Assembly: GCA_905614355.1 (NCBI GenBank)
Contig: CAJQSN010000065.1
Location: forward strand, 1 to 33,338
Length of the DNA: 33,338 nucleotides
Reading direction: 5' to 3'
Source of the DNA: an uncultured Rhodospirillales bacterium
Lineage (GTDB): Bacteria; Pseudomonadota; Alphaproteobacteria; Rhodospirillales; UBA2165
Shown: one piece after another, positions 17,957 through 25,452 of the stretch
Layout of the letters: each line of letters starts with the position of its first letter
How positions within the stretch are numbered: position 1 is the stretch's first letter
Translations under genes and position numbers: made by a program
Notes under the pieces: generated by a model
Database searches by the model: none
Seen by the model: only the letters and a program-made list of their open reading frames with translations
What the model was told of the DNA's origin: nothing

Positions 17957-18741
17957 GTTTTATGTGGTCTTATGGCTTTTGAAAAAAGTTTAAAAAAATT
18001 ATTTGTCGTAATCTCGGCTATTATTTCGGGTTCAATTTCAAAAATTTCAGCAGCTTTGGTCGCCGTATGAGCTACGAATGCAGGCTCGTTGGTTTTACCA
18101 CGATGGGGTACCGGTGCTAAAAATGGTGCATCCGTCTCAAATAATATGTGCTCTAACGGAACACCTTTAACGGTTTTTCTAATGTCCTCGGCAGTTTTAA
18201 AGGTGATAATACCTGATAATGAAATTGCCATACCGTGACCCATTGCACATTCAGCTAACTCTATACCTCCACTAAAACAATGTATTAAACCTGGAAAGTA
18301 GCCAATTTTTTGCTCCTCATTTATAATATCTATCGTGCGTTCATCTGCATTTCGTGTGTGAATTATAATTGGTAATTGGGTCTCTCGTGAAGCTTGTATA
18401 TGGGTGCGAAAGCTAGTTTCCTGAGCTTCGCGGGGAGCATTATCATAATAAAAATCCAGTCCAGTTTCCCCGATGCCTAAGACTTTTGGATGTTTTGTTA
18501 GGTCGACTAATGAGCTGACATCGGTTTGCGTTTCGGAATTGGATTCATGGGGATGGGTGCCAACCGTGCATCCAACGTTAGAGAAACTTTCTGCTATGCC
18601 TAAAACAGATGAAAATTCGTTAAGTTTAGTGCTAATAGAGAGCATATAACCAACATTAGCATTCATAGCTCGAGAGACTGTGGCTTCAATATTTTCGACT
18701 AAACCTGGATAATTTAGGTGGCAGTGGCTATCAACGAGCAT
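17953..18741 (-). CDS. TatD-family metal-dependent hydrolase
   Basis: A TIM-barrel metallohydrolase; E. coli TatD-family proteins act as 3'-5' exonucleases or DNases. Motifs are DSHCHL at residues 4-9, IGETGLDFYY, IIHTRNADE, IHCFSGG, and ETDAPFLAPVPHRGKTNEP. Length 262 aa is normal. The MBL gene follows with a 4-base overlap. It is divergent from the epimerase-like gene across a 78-base gap with overlapping -10 boxes. In many alphaproteobacteria tatD follows metG directly; here four genes separate them. Confidence 0.93.
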   Translation of the reverse strand: MLVDSHCHLNYPGLVENIEATVSRAMNANVGYMLSISTKLNEFSSVLGIAESFSNVGCTVGTHPHESNSETQTDVSSLVDLTKHPKVLGIGETGLDFYYDNAPREAQETSFRTHIQASRETQLPIIIHTRNADERTIDIINEEQKIGYFPGLIHCFSGGIELAECAMGHGMAISLSGIITFKTAEDIRKTVKGVPLEHILFETDAPFLAPVPHRGKTNEPAFVAHTATKAAEIFEIEPEIIAEITTNNFFKLFSKAIRPHKT

Positions 18742-18803
18742 AATTCATTCCATATTAAAAAATTAAAAAAGTTAAAATTTACTTTCGGCCGGGCTATTTA
18801 GCC

Positions 18804-18811
18804 ATTATAAC
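18804..18811. promoter_or_regulatory. overlapping divergent -10 boxes for tatD and the epimerase-like gene
   Basis: On the minus strand 18809-18804 reads TATAAT, a perfect -10 for tatD that gives a leader of about 55 bases. On the plus strand 18806-18811 reads TATAAC, ending 8 bases before the ATG at 18820, which lacks a ribosome-binding site and may be leaderless. A small hairpin, GGCT-ATTT-AGCC, sits at about 18792-18803, near the tatD transcription start. The -35 boxes are weak. Confidence 0.4.
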
Positions 18812-18819
18812 AAATTCGT

Positions 18820-19248
18820 ATGGATGAACCACCCACAATTCCGATTGATAAATTAGACCATATTTCTATTGCTGTTCCAAGTTTGGATCTTGCGTCTAAA
18901 TTCTACATTGAAACTTTTGGTTGTGAAGTTTCAGATCCAATCGATATACCAAATCAGAAAATGCGAATAGCGTATGTAATATTAAGTAATGTTAAAATAG
19001 AATTAATGGAGGCAACTGGGCCGGGTTCTACTATAACGAAGTTTTTAGAACGTAATCCAGCAGGCGGGATCCACCATTTTTGTCTTACCACCCCGGATAT
19101 AACAGTTGCAGCTAAAGGAGCCAGGGCAAAAGAGATTAAGGTTATTGGAGATGGTGTGAGCCACGATAACAAAAATTTATTTTTTTTGCATCCAAAGGAT
19201 GCAATAGGATCCCTAATTGAAATTGAAGAAAATAAAAAGGATATTTAA
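18820..19248 (+). CDS. mce: Methylmalonyl-CoA epimerase-like VOC protein
   Basis: A vicinal-oxygen-chelate fold protein of 142 aa resembling methylmalonyl-CoA epimerase, which interconverts the (R) and (S) isomers in propionyl-CoA use. Seen: KLDHISIAVPSLDLA with the first metal-binding His, IELMEATGPGSTITKFLERN, GGIHHFCLTT with a second His, and a C-terminal FLHPKDAIGSLIEIEE with the last acidic ligand. The epimerase signature NPAGGIHH is intact. No ribosome-binding site precedes the ATG. The two genes after it begin 2 and 3 bases after the preceding stops, so the three form one operon; propionyl-CoA carboxylase and mutase are not here, so its substrate may differ. Confidence 0.85.
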   Translation: MDEPPTIPIDKLDHISIAVPSLDLASKFYIETFGCEVSDPIDIPNQKMRIAYVILSNVKIELMEATGPGSTITKFLERNPAGGIHHFCLTTPDITVAAKGARAKEIKVIGDGVSHDNKNLFFLHPKDAIGSLIEIEENKKDI

Positions 19249-19250
19249 CG

Positions 19251-20120
19251 GTGACTTTAAAGACAGAGTATAAAGAAATTTTATTAGAAGTAACTGATGA
19301 TGTTGCGTGGATTACAATTAATCGTCCACAGGTACGGAACGCCTTTCGTGAACAAACATTAGATGAGTTAACAGAAGCGGTTAAATCAACTAGAGAAGAT
19401 GCGTCGATAGTTGCTGCTGTTATTACTGGCGCCGGGGACAAAGCTTTTTCTTCTGGTGGAGATTTTGATGCCATGATGAAATTAAATCGCGCGAATGCAA
19501 TGCATTGGAATGATAGAATGCTGGGTTTGGCAATGGCTATTCGCGGGGTCCCTATTCCGGTGATTGCTATGGTCCATGGTGCCTGTATGGGTGGAGGGCA
19601 CGAGTTAGCCCTTTGGTGTGATCTGGTAATTTCTGCAGAAGATGGTGTTTTTGGTCAAACTGGTGCTAAAGTTGGAGCCTGCCCTACCGTCGGAGCCACT
19701 CAGTACATACCTAGACTAATTGGTGATAGACTTGCGAAAGAAATGATTTTTTTATGCAGGACCTTTACAGCTGATGAAGCTGTAAAAATTGGTTTGATTA
19801 ATAAAGTAGTTCCAAAGGCTAAGCTAAGAGAAGAAACAGAAGCTTGGTGTCAACAGATGAAGGGTTATTCGGGTCAAACATTACGTGCCACAAAAAAATC
19901 TCTAAATTTTGAATCTGATGAATTGTATGCCTCTTGGCAACAAGGTATGGAGCTATTGGCTGAAATTTGGGGGTCGGATGAATCATTGGAAGGAATGAAT
20001 GCATTTTTAGAAAAAAGAAAACCAGATTTTCAACAATTTAGACAGGCTCGTAAGGTGAAAGTTGATACTTATTTGGACGATTTAGCAAATAATCGAAATC
20101 AATCAGCCGAAAAGTTCTGA
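19251..20120 (+). CDS. Enoyl-CoA hydratase/isomerase family protein, MenB-like
   Basis: A crotonase-superfamily enzyme of 289 aa acting on acyl-CoA. Visible are INRPQVRNAF at the N-terminus, the CoA-site ITGAGDKAFSSGGDFD, and the oxyanion-hole segment GACMGGGHELALWCDL. The middle and end (IFLCRTFTADEA, GLINKVVP) resemble naphthoyl-CoA synthase MenB more than short-chain hydratases, but the MenB active-site GSFDGG is replaced here by GACPTVG, so it is unlikely to be true MenB. Start is GTG with AAGGA 9 bases upstream. It lies between the epimerase-like gene and a CoA-transferase, pointing to CoA-ester catabolism of unknown substrate. Confidence 0.85.
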   Translation: MTLKTEYKEILLEVTDDVAWITINRPQVRNAFREQTLDELTEAVKSTREDASIVAAVITGAGDKAFSSGGDFDAMMKLNRANAMHWNDRMLGLAMAIRGVPIPVIAMVHGACMGGGHELALWCDLVISAEDGVFGQTGAKVGACPTVGATQYIPRLIGDRLAKEMIFLCRTFTADEAVKIGLINKVVPKAKLREETEAWCQQMKGYSGQTLRATKKSLNFESDELYASWQQGMELLAEIWGSDESLEGMNAFLEKRKPDFQQFRQARKVKVDTYLDDLANNRNQSAEKF

Positions 20121-20123
20121 TTT

Positions 20124-21317
20124 ATGAATAACGGACCTCTCTCTGGTATTAGGGTGATTGACCTCACTCGTATTCTTGCCGGCCCGCTCTGCACAATGAA
20201 TTTGGGTGATATGGGGGCCGAAATACTGAAGGTTGAGCAACCTGGAACTGGTGATGACACTCGGAGCTGGGGCCCCCCTTTTGTTGAAGGTGAAGCAGCA
20301 TATTTTTTGGGTATTAATAGAAATAAACGTAGTATTACGCTTAACTTAAAGGAAGAGCGAGGAAAAGAAATATTACGCGAACTTCTAATTAATGCAGATG
20401 TACTTATCGAGAATTTTAAAGTGGGCACATTAGAACGGTGGGGTTTTACAAAAAAATGGATAGAGGAAAACGTACCCCAATTGGTTCACTGCTCCATTAC
20501 TGGGTACGGTGAAAAAGGTCCAAAAGGTGGGATGCCAGGCTATGACTTTTTACTCCAGGCTGAGAGCGGTTTAATGAGTGTAACAGGTGATAGCGATGGG
20601 GGCCCCTCTAAACTTGGTGTAGCAATCGTTGATGTTTCTACAGGTCAATACGCAGCCATGACTATTTTAGCAGCTCTTAATGCACGAAGTAATAATAAGA
20701 AAGGTCAACGCATTGACCTTTCTCTTTTTAACACCAGTCTGTCAATGTTAATAAATGTTGCCTCCAACTATCTAGTTGGAGGGGATCCAGCAAAAAGGTA
20801 TGGTAATGGTCATCCAAATATAGTTCCTTATAGCGACTTTCAATGTTGCGATGGATTTATCGCAATTGCCGTTGGGAATGATAATCAGTTTTCTCGTTTA
20901 GCAGAGTGTCTTGGGAGCCCAGAATGGGCCGAGAGCGATCGTTATAAAACTAATTCAGATAGGGTTATTAACCGAGCCGAGATTGAAAAAAAAATTACCA
21001 CAATATTATTAACAAAACCAGTCAACGATTGGCTGGTTTTGTTTGAGTCAAATGGTATCCCTTGTAGCAAAATTAATACCGTCAGTGAAGCACTCGAGAG
21101 TGAACAAGCAAAAGTAAATGAAATGGTTGTGGAACAGGATCACCCGACCGTAGGAAAATTCCGTACACTCGGAATTCCATATAGTTTTTCAGACACCCCT
21201 GCTGAAATAGTTTTGCCCCCGCCTCTGCTAGGTGCTGATACTGATGATGTATTAATGCAAATAGTGGGGTTGGAGCCTGAAAAAATTCGTAAACTTCGTG
21301 ATGATGGAATAATATAA
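20124..21317 (+). CDS. Class III (CaiB/BaiF) CoA-transferase
   Basis: Transfers CoA between carboxylic acids. Family motifs: N-terminal VIDLTRILAGPLCTMNLGDMGAEILKVE, then RNKRSITLNLK, DVLIENFKVGTLERWG, the PGYDFLLQAESGLM segment with the catalytic Asp (equivalent to Asp169 of formyl-CoA transferase), and GIPCSKINTVSEAL near the C-terminus. Length 397 aa is normal. The ATG lies 3 bases after the crotonase stop. It probably activates the substrate of the three-gene operon. The coding sequence includes a long perfect hairpin at 21011-21043. The end converges on the Gfo/Idh gene with a 53-base gap. Confidence 0.93.
   Translation: MNNGPLSGIRVIDLTRILAGPLCTMNLGDMGAEILKVEQPGTGDDTRSWGPPFVEGEAAYFLGINRNKRSITLNLKEERGKEILRELLINADVLIENFKVGTLERWGFTKKWIEENVPQLVHCSITGYGEKGPKGGMPGYDFLLQAESGLMSVTGDSDGGPSKLGVAIVDVSTGQYAAMTILAALNARSNNKKGQRIDLSLFNTSLSMLINVASNYLVGGDPAKRYGNGHPNIVPYSDFQCCDGFIAIAVGNDNQFSRLAECLGSPEWAESDRYKTNSDRVINRAEIEKKITTILLTKPVNDWLVLFESNGIPCSKINTVSEALESEQAKVNEMVVEQDHPTVGKFRTLGIPYSFSDTPAEIVLPPPLLGADTDDVLMQIVGLEPEKIRKLRDDGII
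21011..21043 (+). repeat. strong hairpin inside the CoA-transferase gene
   Basis: AACAAAACCAG at 21011-21021 is a perfect inverted match to CTGGTTTTGTT at 21033-21043. The loop can pair further (one G-T wobble, then CAA with TTG), giving about 15 base pairs around a CGA loop. It lies wholly within codons of the gene, so it may be coincidental or affect the mRNA. Confidence 0.6.
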
Positions 21318-21370
21318 CTGCTCAATACTTTCAAACCTATCCCTAATGTTGGATTATTTGCATAAAATAT

Positions 21371-22366
21371 TTAACCTACTTTTTCTTCAACCCCTGATTT
21401 AATTGATTTAACTATTGTTTCTAAGATCTCGACATTATGTAATATTTCTTGGTGGGAAAAACGATAATCACCTTTACCCATAACCGCATCCGCCCAACTC
21501 TCAAGATTTGGGCGGACTGTCTCATCCATTTTATAGGTTCTAGTATGAATTTCCTCATCCATTCCGCGCCAAACTAATGTGGCTGGGTCGGGGATATCAA
21601 CATTAGATATTTCTCTATTTTCAATCCAACCGCGGTCGCCAAAAATACTCATTCTCTGATAAAAAGGCGTAGTTGCGAGTGATGTAAGTGAGCCCGAGAT
21701 CCCAGATTTAAATAAAAACTGAACAGTTAATACATCTTCATTTGGGAAATCATCCGAACGATGAAAAATTTGAGCGTTAATTCTATCAACTGGTCCCGCA
21801 AGAGTCTGCATAAAGTCTGTTTGATGAACACCTAGCGCTGTCATTGTGCCAGCTGGAGCTTGAGCCGGATCCTTTCTCCAACCTTTGGCTGGCGCTTTAA
21901 CCATATTATTATATGAAGCATTAAATTCAAGATGCAGAAGCGTGCCTAACTCTCCTGTATCTATGACTCGCTTAATTTCTTCAAAAGCCCCTTCAAAGCG
22001 TCGCTCATGGCCAATACCAATAGTAATATCCTTCGCTTCTGCTTGATTTATCATGTTACGAGCGGCCACGCTTGTCAGTGCAAATGGTTTCTCACAGAAA
22101 ATTTCTTTACCAGCTTTTACCGATGCTAAAAACATCTCTTCATGTAATCCATGTGGTGTTGCTATAATAATGGCTTTTATTTTTGGGTCTCCTAGAGCAT
22201 CATCGATATGCTTATGGAAATTTATATTATGTTCTTTCGTGAACTTTTTTCCGTGCTCTTCGTCTATATCAACACCTGCAATAATTTTAATCTTTTTACT
22301 TTCTTTAAGGGTTCTCGTAATCGTACTTCCCCACCAGCCTAAGCCAATTATTGCTGCTTCAAACAT
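21371..22366 (-). CDS. Gfo/Idh/MocA-family oxidoreductase
   Basis: An NAD(P)-dependent oxidoreductase of 331 aa, typically acting on sugars, inositols or related polyols. The Rossmann motif IIGLGWWGSTIT is at residues 5-16; the ATPHGLHEEM strand-loop and the CEKPFAL signature with catalytic Lys follow; GHERRFEGAF and GVHQTDFMQTLAG lie in the C-terminal domain. The frame is open to 22486, but a very strong AGGGGAG at 22372-22378 precedes the ATG at 22366, whose product begins just before the Rossmann motif. Substrate is unknown. It is the only minus-strand gene in the block between metG and tatD and may be controlled by the FNR-type box upstream. Confidence 0.9.
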   Translation of the reverse strand: MFEAAIIGLGWWGSTITRTLKESKKIKIIAGVDIDEEHGKKFTKEHNINFHKHIDDALGDPKIKAIIIATPHGLHEEMFLASVKAGKEIFCEKPFALTSVAARNMINQAEAKDITIGIGHERRFEGAFEEIKRVIDTGELGTLLHLEFNASYNNMVKAPAKGWRKDPAQAPAGTMTALGVHQTDFMQTLAGPVDRINAQIFHRSDDFPNEDVLTVQFLFKSGISGSLTSLATTPFYQRMSIFGDRGWIENREISNVDIPDPATLVWRGMDEEIHTRTYKMDETVRPNLESWADAVMGKGDYRFSHQEILHNVEILETIVKSIKSGVEEKVG

Positions 22367-22371
22367 TATAA

Positions 22372-22378
22372 CTCCCCT
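22372..22378 (-). promoter_or_regulatory. strong ribosome-binding site deciding the Gfo/Idh start
   Basis: On the minus strand AGGGGAG lies 5 bases before the ATG at 22366. This rules against the 40-residue upstream extension, which looks unlike the family. Confidence 0.75.
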
Positions 22379-22609
22379 TTCGTATACGTTACGCTCGCCA
22401 ATATTCTTGGCTTTTTTATCTGGCACATAAACTGAGCCAGTATTTGAGACATTATCAAACTCGTAGCATACCCCTAATACTCCCATTGGATCGGTTTAAC
22501 TTAGATCATGGATTTAGAGCTCAACATTTTTTTGGCATAAAGTGGCTAACGTGAAATCCGGTTATTGGCGTTAAAAAACATAATTTCTCTAGATCGTTTT
22601 CTACTAAAT

Positions 22610-22627
22610 TTTTGATATTTATCAAAA
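22610..22627. promoter_or_regulatory. FNR/FixK-type box
   Basis: TTTTGATA and TATCAAAA form a perfect 8-bp inverted repeat around TT. The core at 22612-22625, TTGAT-ATTT-ATCAA, matches the textbook FNR/FixK site exactly. Its only sensible target is the Gfo/Idh gene on the minus strand, about 245 bases downstream; a TATGTT -10 would place the site roughly 48 bases before transcription start. Confidence 0.5.
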
Positions 22628-22716
22628 GGTACATTAACGACCCATTGGTACCATTCATAAGATATTTATAATTTTACAACGATAACGCTATTTAGGAAGA
22701 CAGAAAACTAAAAAGA

Positions 22717-24270
22717 TCAAGAATCTAATTCATCAACATATCGCGGGAATATACCTTGTGGCTTCGGCAGCTTTACGCCAACGTTTAAACGACCCTTAAG
22801 GCCGTATTGATTAAAATTTCTGTTTAATTCACTAACCCCAACCTGGTCTAACATTTTTCCTGCTGCCTCCGGAACAAATGGTTGTGCAACCATCGCTAAT
22901 TGTCTTATCACCTCCGCAAGAATGTATAGAACTGTGTTCATTCTATCTGGATTTTCTTTTTTTAAAGTCCATGGTGCTTGGTGATCAATATAATGATTAG
23001 AGTTACGAATTTCTGTCCAGATACTCTCTAGTGCAATGTGAAACGCCTGTATATCTAAAGCTTCGCGAACTATTGATAATAGTCCATCAACACGATCCAA
23101 GAAATCCTCATCTTCTTTAGTAAAAATTCCTTTTTCAGGAACTTGGCCGTTACAATTTTTATTAATCATAGATAGTACCCTTTGAGCTAAGTTACCAAAA
23201 TCATTGGCTAACTCTCCATTAATACGTCTGACCATCGCCGACCGAGAAAAATCCCCATCATTCCCAAAAGGTACTTCACGTAGAAGAAAATAGCGGACTT
23301 GATCAAGTCCATAAGTTTCTATTAATTCCAGCGGATCTATAACATTGCCTAAAGATTTGGAGATCTTTTCACCTTCATTTGTCCACCAGCCATGCGCGAA
23401 AATCCGTTTTGGAGGCTCAAGGTTTGCCGCCATTAAAAATGCTGGCCAATACACCGCGTGAAAACGTAAAATATCTTTTCCAACCATGTGCAGGTCTGCC
23501 GGCCAAAATTTTTCAAACTCTTCATGCTCGGTATCAGGGTAGCCAACGGCGGTTATATAATTTGTTAGAGCGTCTAACCAAACATACATGATATGGTTAT
23601 CATCATTTGGCACGGACACCCCCCACTTAAATGATGTCCTTGAAACTGATAAATCCTGCAGCCCGCCCTCAACAAAACTTATGACCTCATTTCTTCGCGT
23701 AAGCGGTAAGATAAACTCTGGATTTTTTTTATAGAAAGCTAAAAGACGCTCTTGCCAAGCAGATAATTTAAAAAAGTAGCTTGGCTCCTCAAGCCACTCA
23801 ACTTCTGCCCCTGTGGGAGCAATTTTTGTACCTTCATAATTGTTGATTAATTCAGATTCAACGTAGAAAGCCTCATCCCTTACCGAATACCAACCAGAAT
23901 AACTTCCGAGATAAATATCTCCAGCGTCTAGTAATCGCTTCCAGACATCTTGGCAGGCAATTTTATGGCGTTGCTCCGTTGTTCTTATAAAGTCATCATT
24001 TGTAAAATTCATTTTATGTGTTAAGGTTTGAAAATTTTTAGAGACTTTGTCGGTAAAATTTTGCGGATCTATACCCGCTTTTTCCGCTGATTTTTCTACT
24101 TTTTGGCCGTGTTCGTCAGTTCCGGTAAGAAATTTAACATCAAAACCATCTAAACGTTTGAACCGGGCTAATACATCGCATGCTAAAGTTGTATAAGCAT
24201 GGCCTACATGTGGGGCATCGTTTACGTAGTAAATTGGCGTGGTTATATAAAAAGGCTGTTTTTTTACCAT
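22717..24270 (-). CDS. metG: Methionyl-tRNA synthetase
   Basis: Charges tRNA-Met. The class I motifs are HVGH at residues 21-24 and KISKSLGN near residue 300. TGTDEHGQK marks the connective domain, which lacks the paired Cys zinc knuckle of E. coli MetG, and the protein ends at 517 aa without the C-terminal tRNA-binding domain; both are usual for alphaproteobacterial enzymes. The anticodon-binding helical domain is at about 370-500, with HYIDHQAPWTL. The ATG shares one base with the holB stop (TAATG), so translation is coupled to holB. Confidence 0.97.
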   Translation of the reverse strand: MVKKQPFYITTPIYYVNDAPHVGHAYTTLACDVLARFKRLDGFDVKFLTGTDEHGQKVEKSAEKAGIDPQNFTDKVSKNFQTLTHKMNFTNDDFIRTTEQRHKIACQDVWKRLLDAGDIYLGSYSGWYSVRDEAFYVESELINNYEGTKIAPTGAEVEWLEEPSYFFKLSAWQERLLAFYKKNPEFILPLTRRNEVISFVEGGLQDLSVSRTSFKWGVSVPNDDNHIMYVWLDALTNYITAVGYPDTEHEEFEKFWPADLHMVGKDILRFHAVYWPAFLMAANLEPPKRIFAHGWWTNEGEKISKSLGNVIDPLELIETYGLDQVRYFLLREVPFGNDGDFSRSAMVRRINGELANDFGNLAQRVLSMINKNCNGQVPEKGIFTKEDEDFLDRVDGLLSIVREALDIQAFHIALESIWTEIRNSNHYIDHQAPWTLKKENPDRMNTVLYILAEVIRQLAMVAQPFVPEAAGKMLDQVGVSELNRNFNQYGLKGRLNVGVKLPKPQGIFPRYVDELDS

Positions 24271-25349
24271 TATAATTTATACTTTTTATGATTTGAAGAA
24301 TTTCTAATAGCAATGAAGGTATTTAAAATGGACTGTTTAGGGTCTAAGTTTAATCCTTTAGTTTGATTTAATAGGCTAGCCGTGTTTTCCCATACCTCAA
24401 TCCAAGGATCAATACCGCTTTTTCTATTTATAGCTAAATCTTTAATAATTCTGGTTAACCAACGGTCGATAATATCAAAAGTATGTTCCAACACTTTACT
24501 TGATTTTTCTCGATTAAGCTTGTCACCCAGTTGATGTAGACGGGGTATATCTAGTTCAGGTAATGTTGCTAGGATACTATCTACCTCTCGGTAAATGTCT
24601 AATCCTCCATCTTCGGAAAGTTCTAGCGCTCGACCAATGCTACCATCGGCGAGTTCAACCAGTTGCTGTAAATCCGCAGATGTCATTTGATTATCATATT
24701 TTCGAAGAAATTCACTAACTGTATTGGAGCGAAGTGAATACAAGTGTAAACGACGGCAGCGTGAACGTATAGTAGGAAGTAATTTAGTGGGATTATTACT
24801 TATTAGTAAAAGTAGTGCTCGCTTTGGTGGTTCCTCCAGTACTTTTAATACTGCGTTGGCCGCGTTTAAATTCATTTCATCAGCGCTATCAATTACTATC
24901 ACACGCCATCCGCCCTCAGCTGGCGTCTTGGAAAAAAATGAGCTAATTGCCCTCACCTCATCAACAGTGATTTCTCTTCGTTCTTTTCCAGTTTTTTCAT
25001 CTATACTACGCTGTATACATAGAAAATCTGCATGCCCACCAGAGATAATTCGGCGACAAATTGGCTCTGTTATATCTACCGCTAAACTTGTTGGGTTGGA
25101 TTTATTTACACTATTTCCAAACAAACTAGTAGAGTTTTCTATGAAGTTTTGACGCGTGAGCATAAATCGAGCGATGCGGAAGGCTAGCGTTGCTTTACCA
25201 ACTCCTGATGGGCCAGAAATAAGCCATGCATGTGGTAATCTACCTGTTTCAAAAGAGTCTAAAAATTCTACTTCTGCTTCTGCATGGTCGAACAAATCTG
25301 GATTAGCAATCGGTGGTGGGGGTCCAGCGGCATAATAACCGTCATTCAT
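24270..25349 (-). CDS. holB: DNA polymerase III subunit delta'
   Basis: A clamp-loader AAA+ subunit. Motifs: LPHAWLISGPSGVGKATLAFRIARF (Walker A), IDSADEMNLNAANAVLKVLEEPP with the sensor/Walker B helix, and the SRC motif in LPTIRSRCRRLHL. The usual four-Cys zinc module is not evident between Walker A and the EVRAI segment. The frame opens at a TTG at 25364 with no ribosome-binding site; I prefer the ATG at 25349 (359 aa), which overlaps the displaced stop of tmk (TGA at 25344-25342). That overlap implies tmk and holB were translationally coupled when tmk was read to its full length. Confidence 0.9.
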   Translation of the reverse strand: MNDGYYAAGPPPPIANPDLFDHAEAEVEFLDSFETGRLPHAWLISGPSGVGKATLAFRIARFMLTRQNFIENSTSLFGNSVNKSNPTSLAVDITEPICRRIISGGHADFLCIQRSIDEKTGKERREITVDEVRAISSFFSKTPAEGGWRVIVIDSADEMNLNAANAVLKVLEEPPKRALLLLISNNPTKLLPTIRSRCRRLHLYSLRSNTVSEFLRKYDNQMTSADLQQLVELADGSIGRALELSEDGGLDIYREVDSILATLPELDIPRLHQLGDKLNREKSSKVLEHTFDIIDRWLTRIIKDLAINRKSGIDPWIEVWENTASLLNQTKGLNLDPKQSILNTFIAIRNSSNHKKYKL

Positions 25350-25452
25350 CTCCACTGAGGCCAAATTTTTTAAAAACTAAACGTTGTATTGTTAATCGGA
25401 TTTCTTCGATACTTCGCGTCGTATCTATAACTACGCAACGCTTCCTATTACT
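25342..25452 (-). pseudogene. tmk: displaced C-terminal segment of thymidylate kinase (+1 frame)
   Basis: Read one base out of phase from the tmk frame, this stretch encodes SNRKRCVVIDTTRSIEEI and then a short amphipathic tail ending SGDE, with a TGA at 25344-25342. The CVVIDTTRS core is the standard terminal strand of thymidylate kinases, where Cys/Val-Val-Ile-Asp-Ala is typical. It has no start of its own. The stop falls inside the holB start region (ATGAATGA), the kind of overlap expected from an ancestral tmk-holB operon. Confidence 0.85.

Larger units (their letters stand above)
22367..22716. other. 350-base gene-free region between metG and the Gfo/Idh gene
   Basis: It holds the Gfo/Idh ribosome-binding site, an FNR-type box at 22610-22627 and a TGGTACCA palindrome at about 22649-22656. 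A possible -10, TATGTT, is at 22582-22577 on the minus strand. I see no tRNA, no convincing terminator for metG and no supported small gene; the open frame up to 22486 is an upstream extension of the oxidoreductase. Confidence 0.5.

Noticed and set aside
19251-20120. Naming the crotonase menB
   Set aside because: The MenB active-site motif is altered and no other menaquinone genes are near.
21371-22486. 40-residue N-terminal extension of the Gfo/Idh protein
   Set aside because: The extension is unlike the family, and a very strong ribosome-binding site precedes the internal ATG at 22366.
23295-23310. Perfect 16-bp palindrome GGACTTGATCAAGTCC inside metG
   Set aside because: It lies in the codons for the conserved YGLDQVRY segment, and about one such palindrome is expected by chance in a window of this size.
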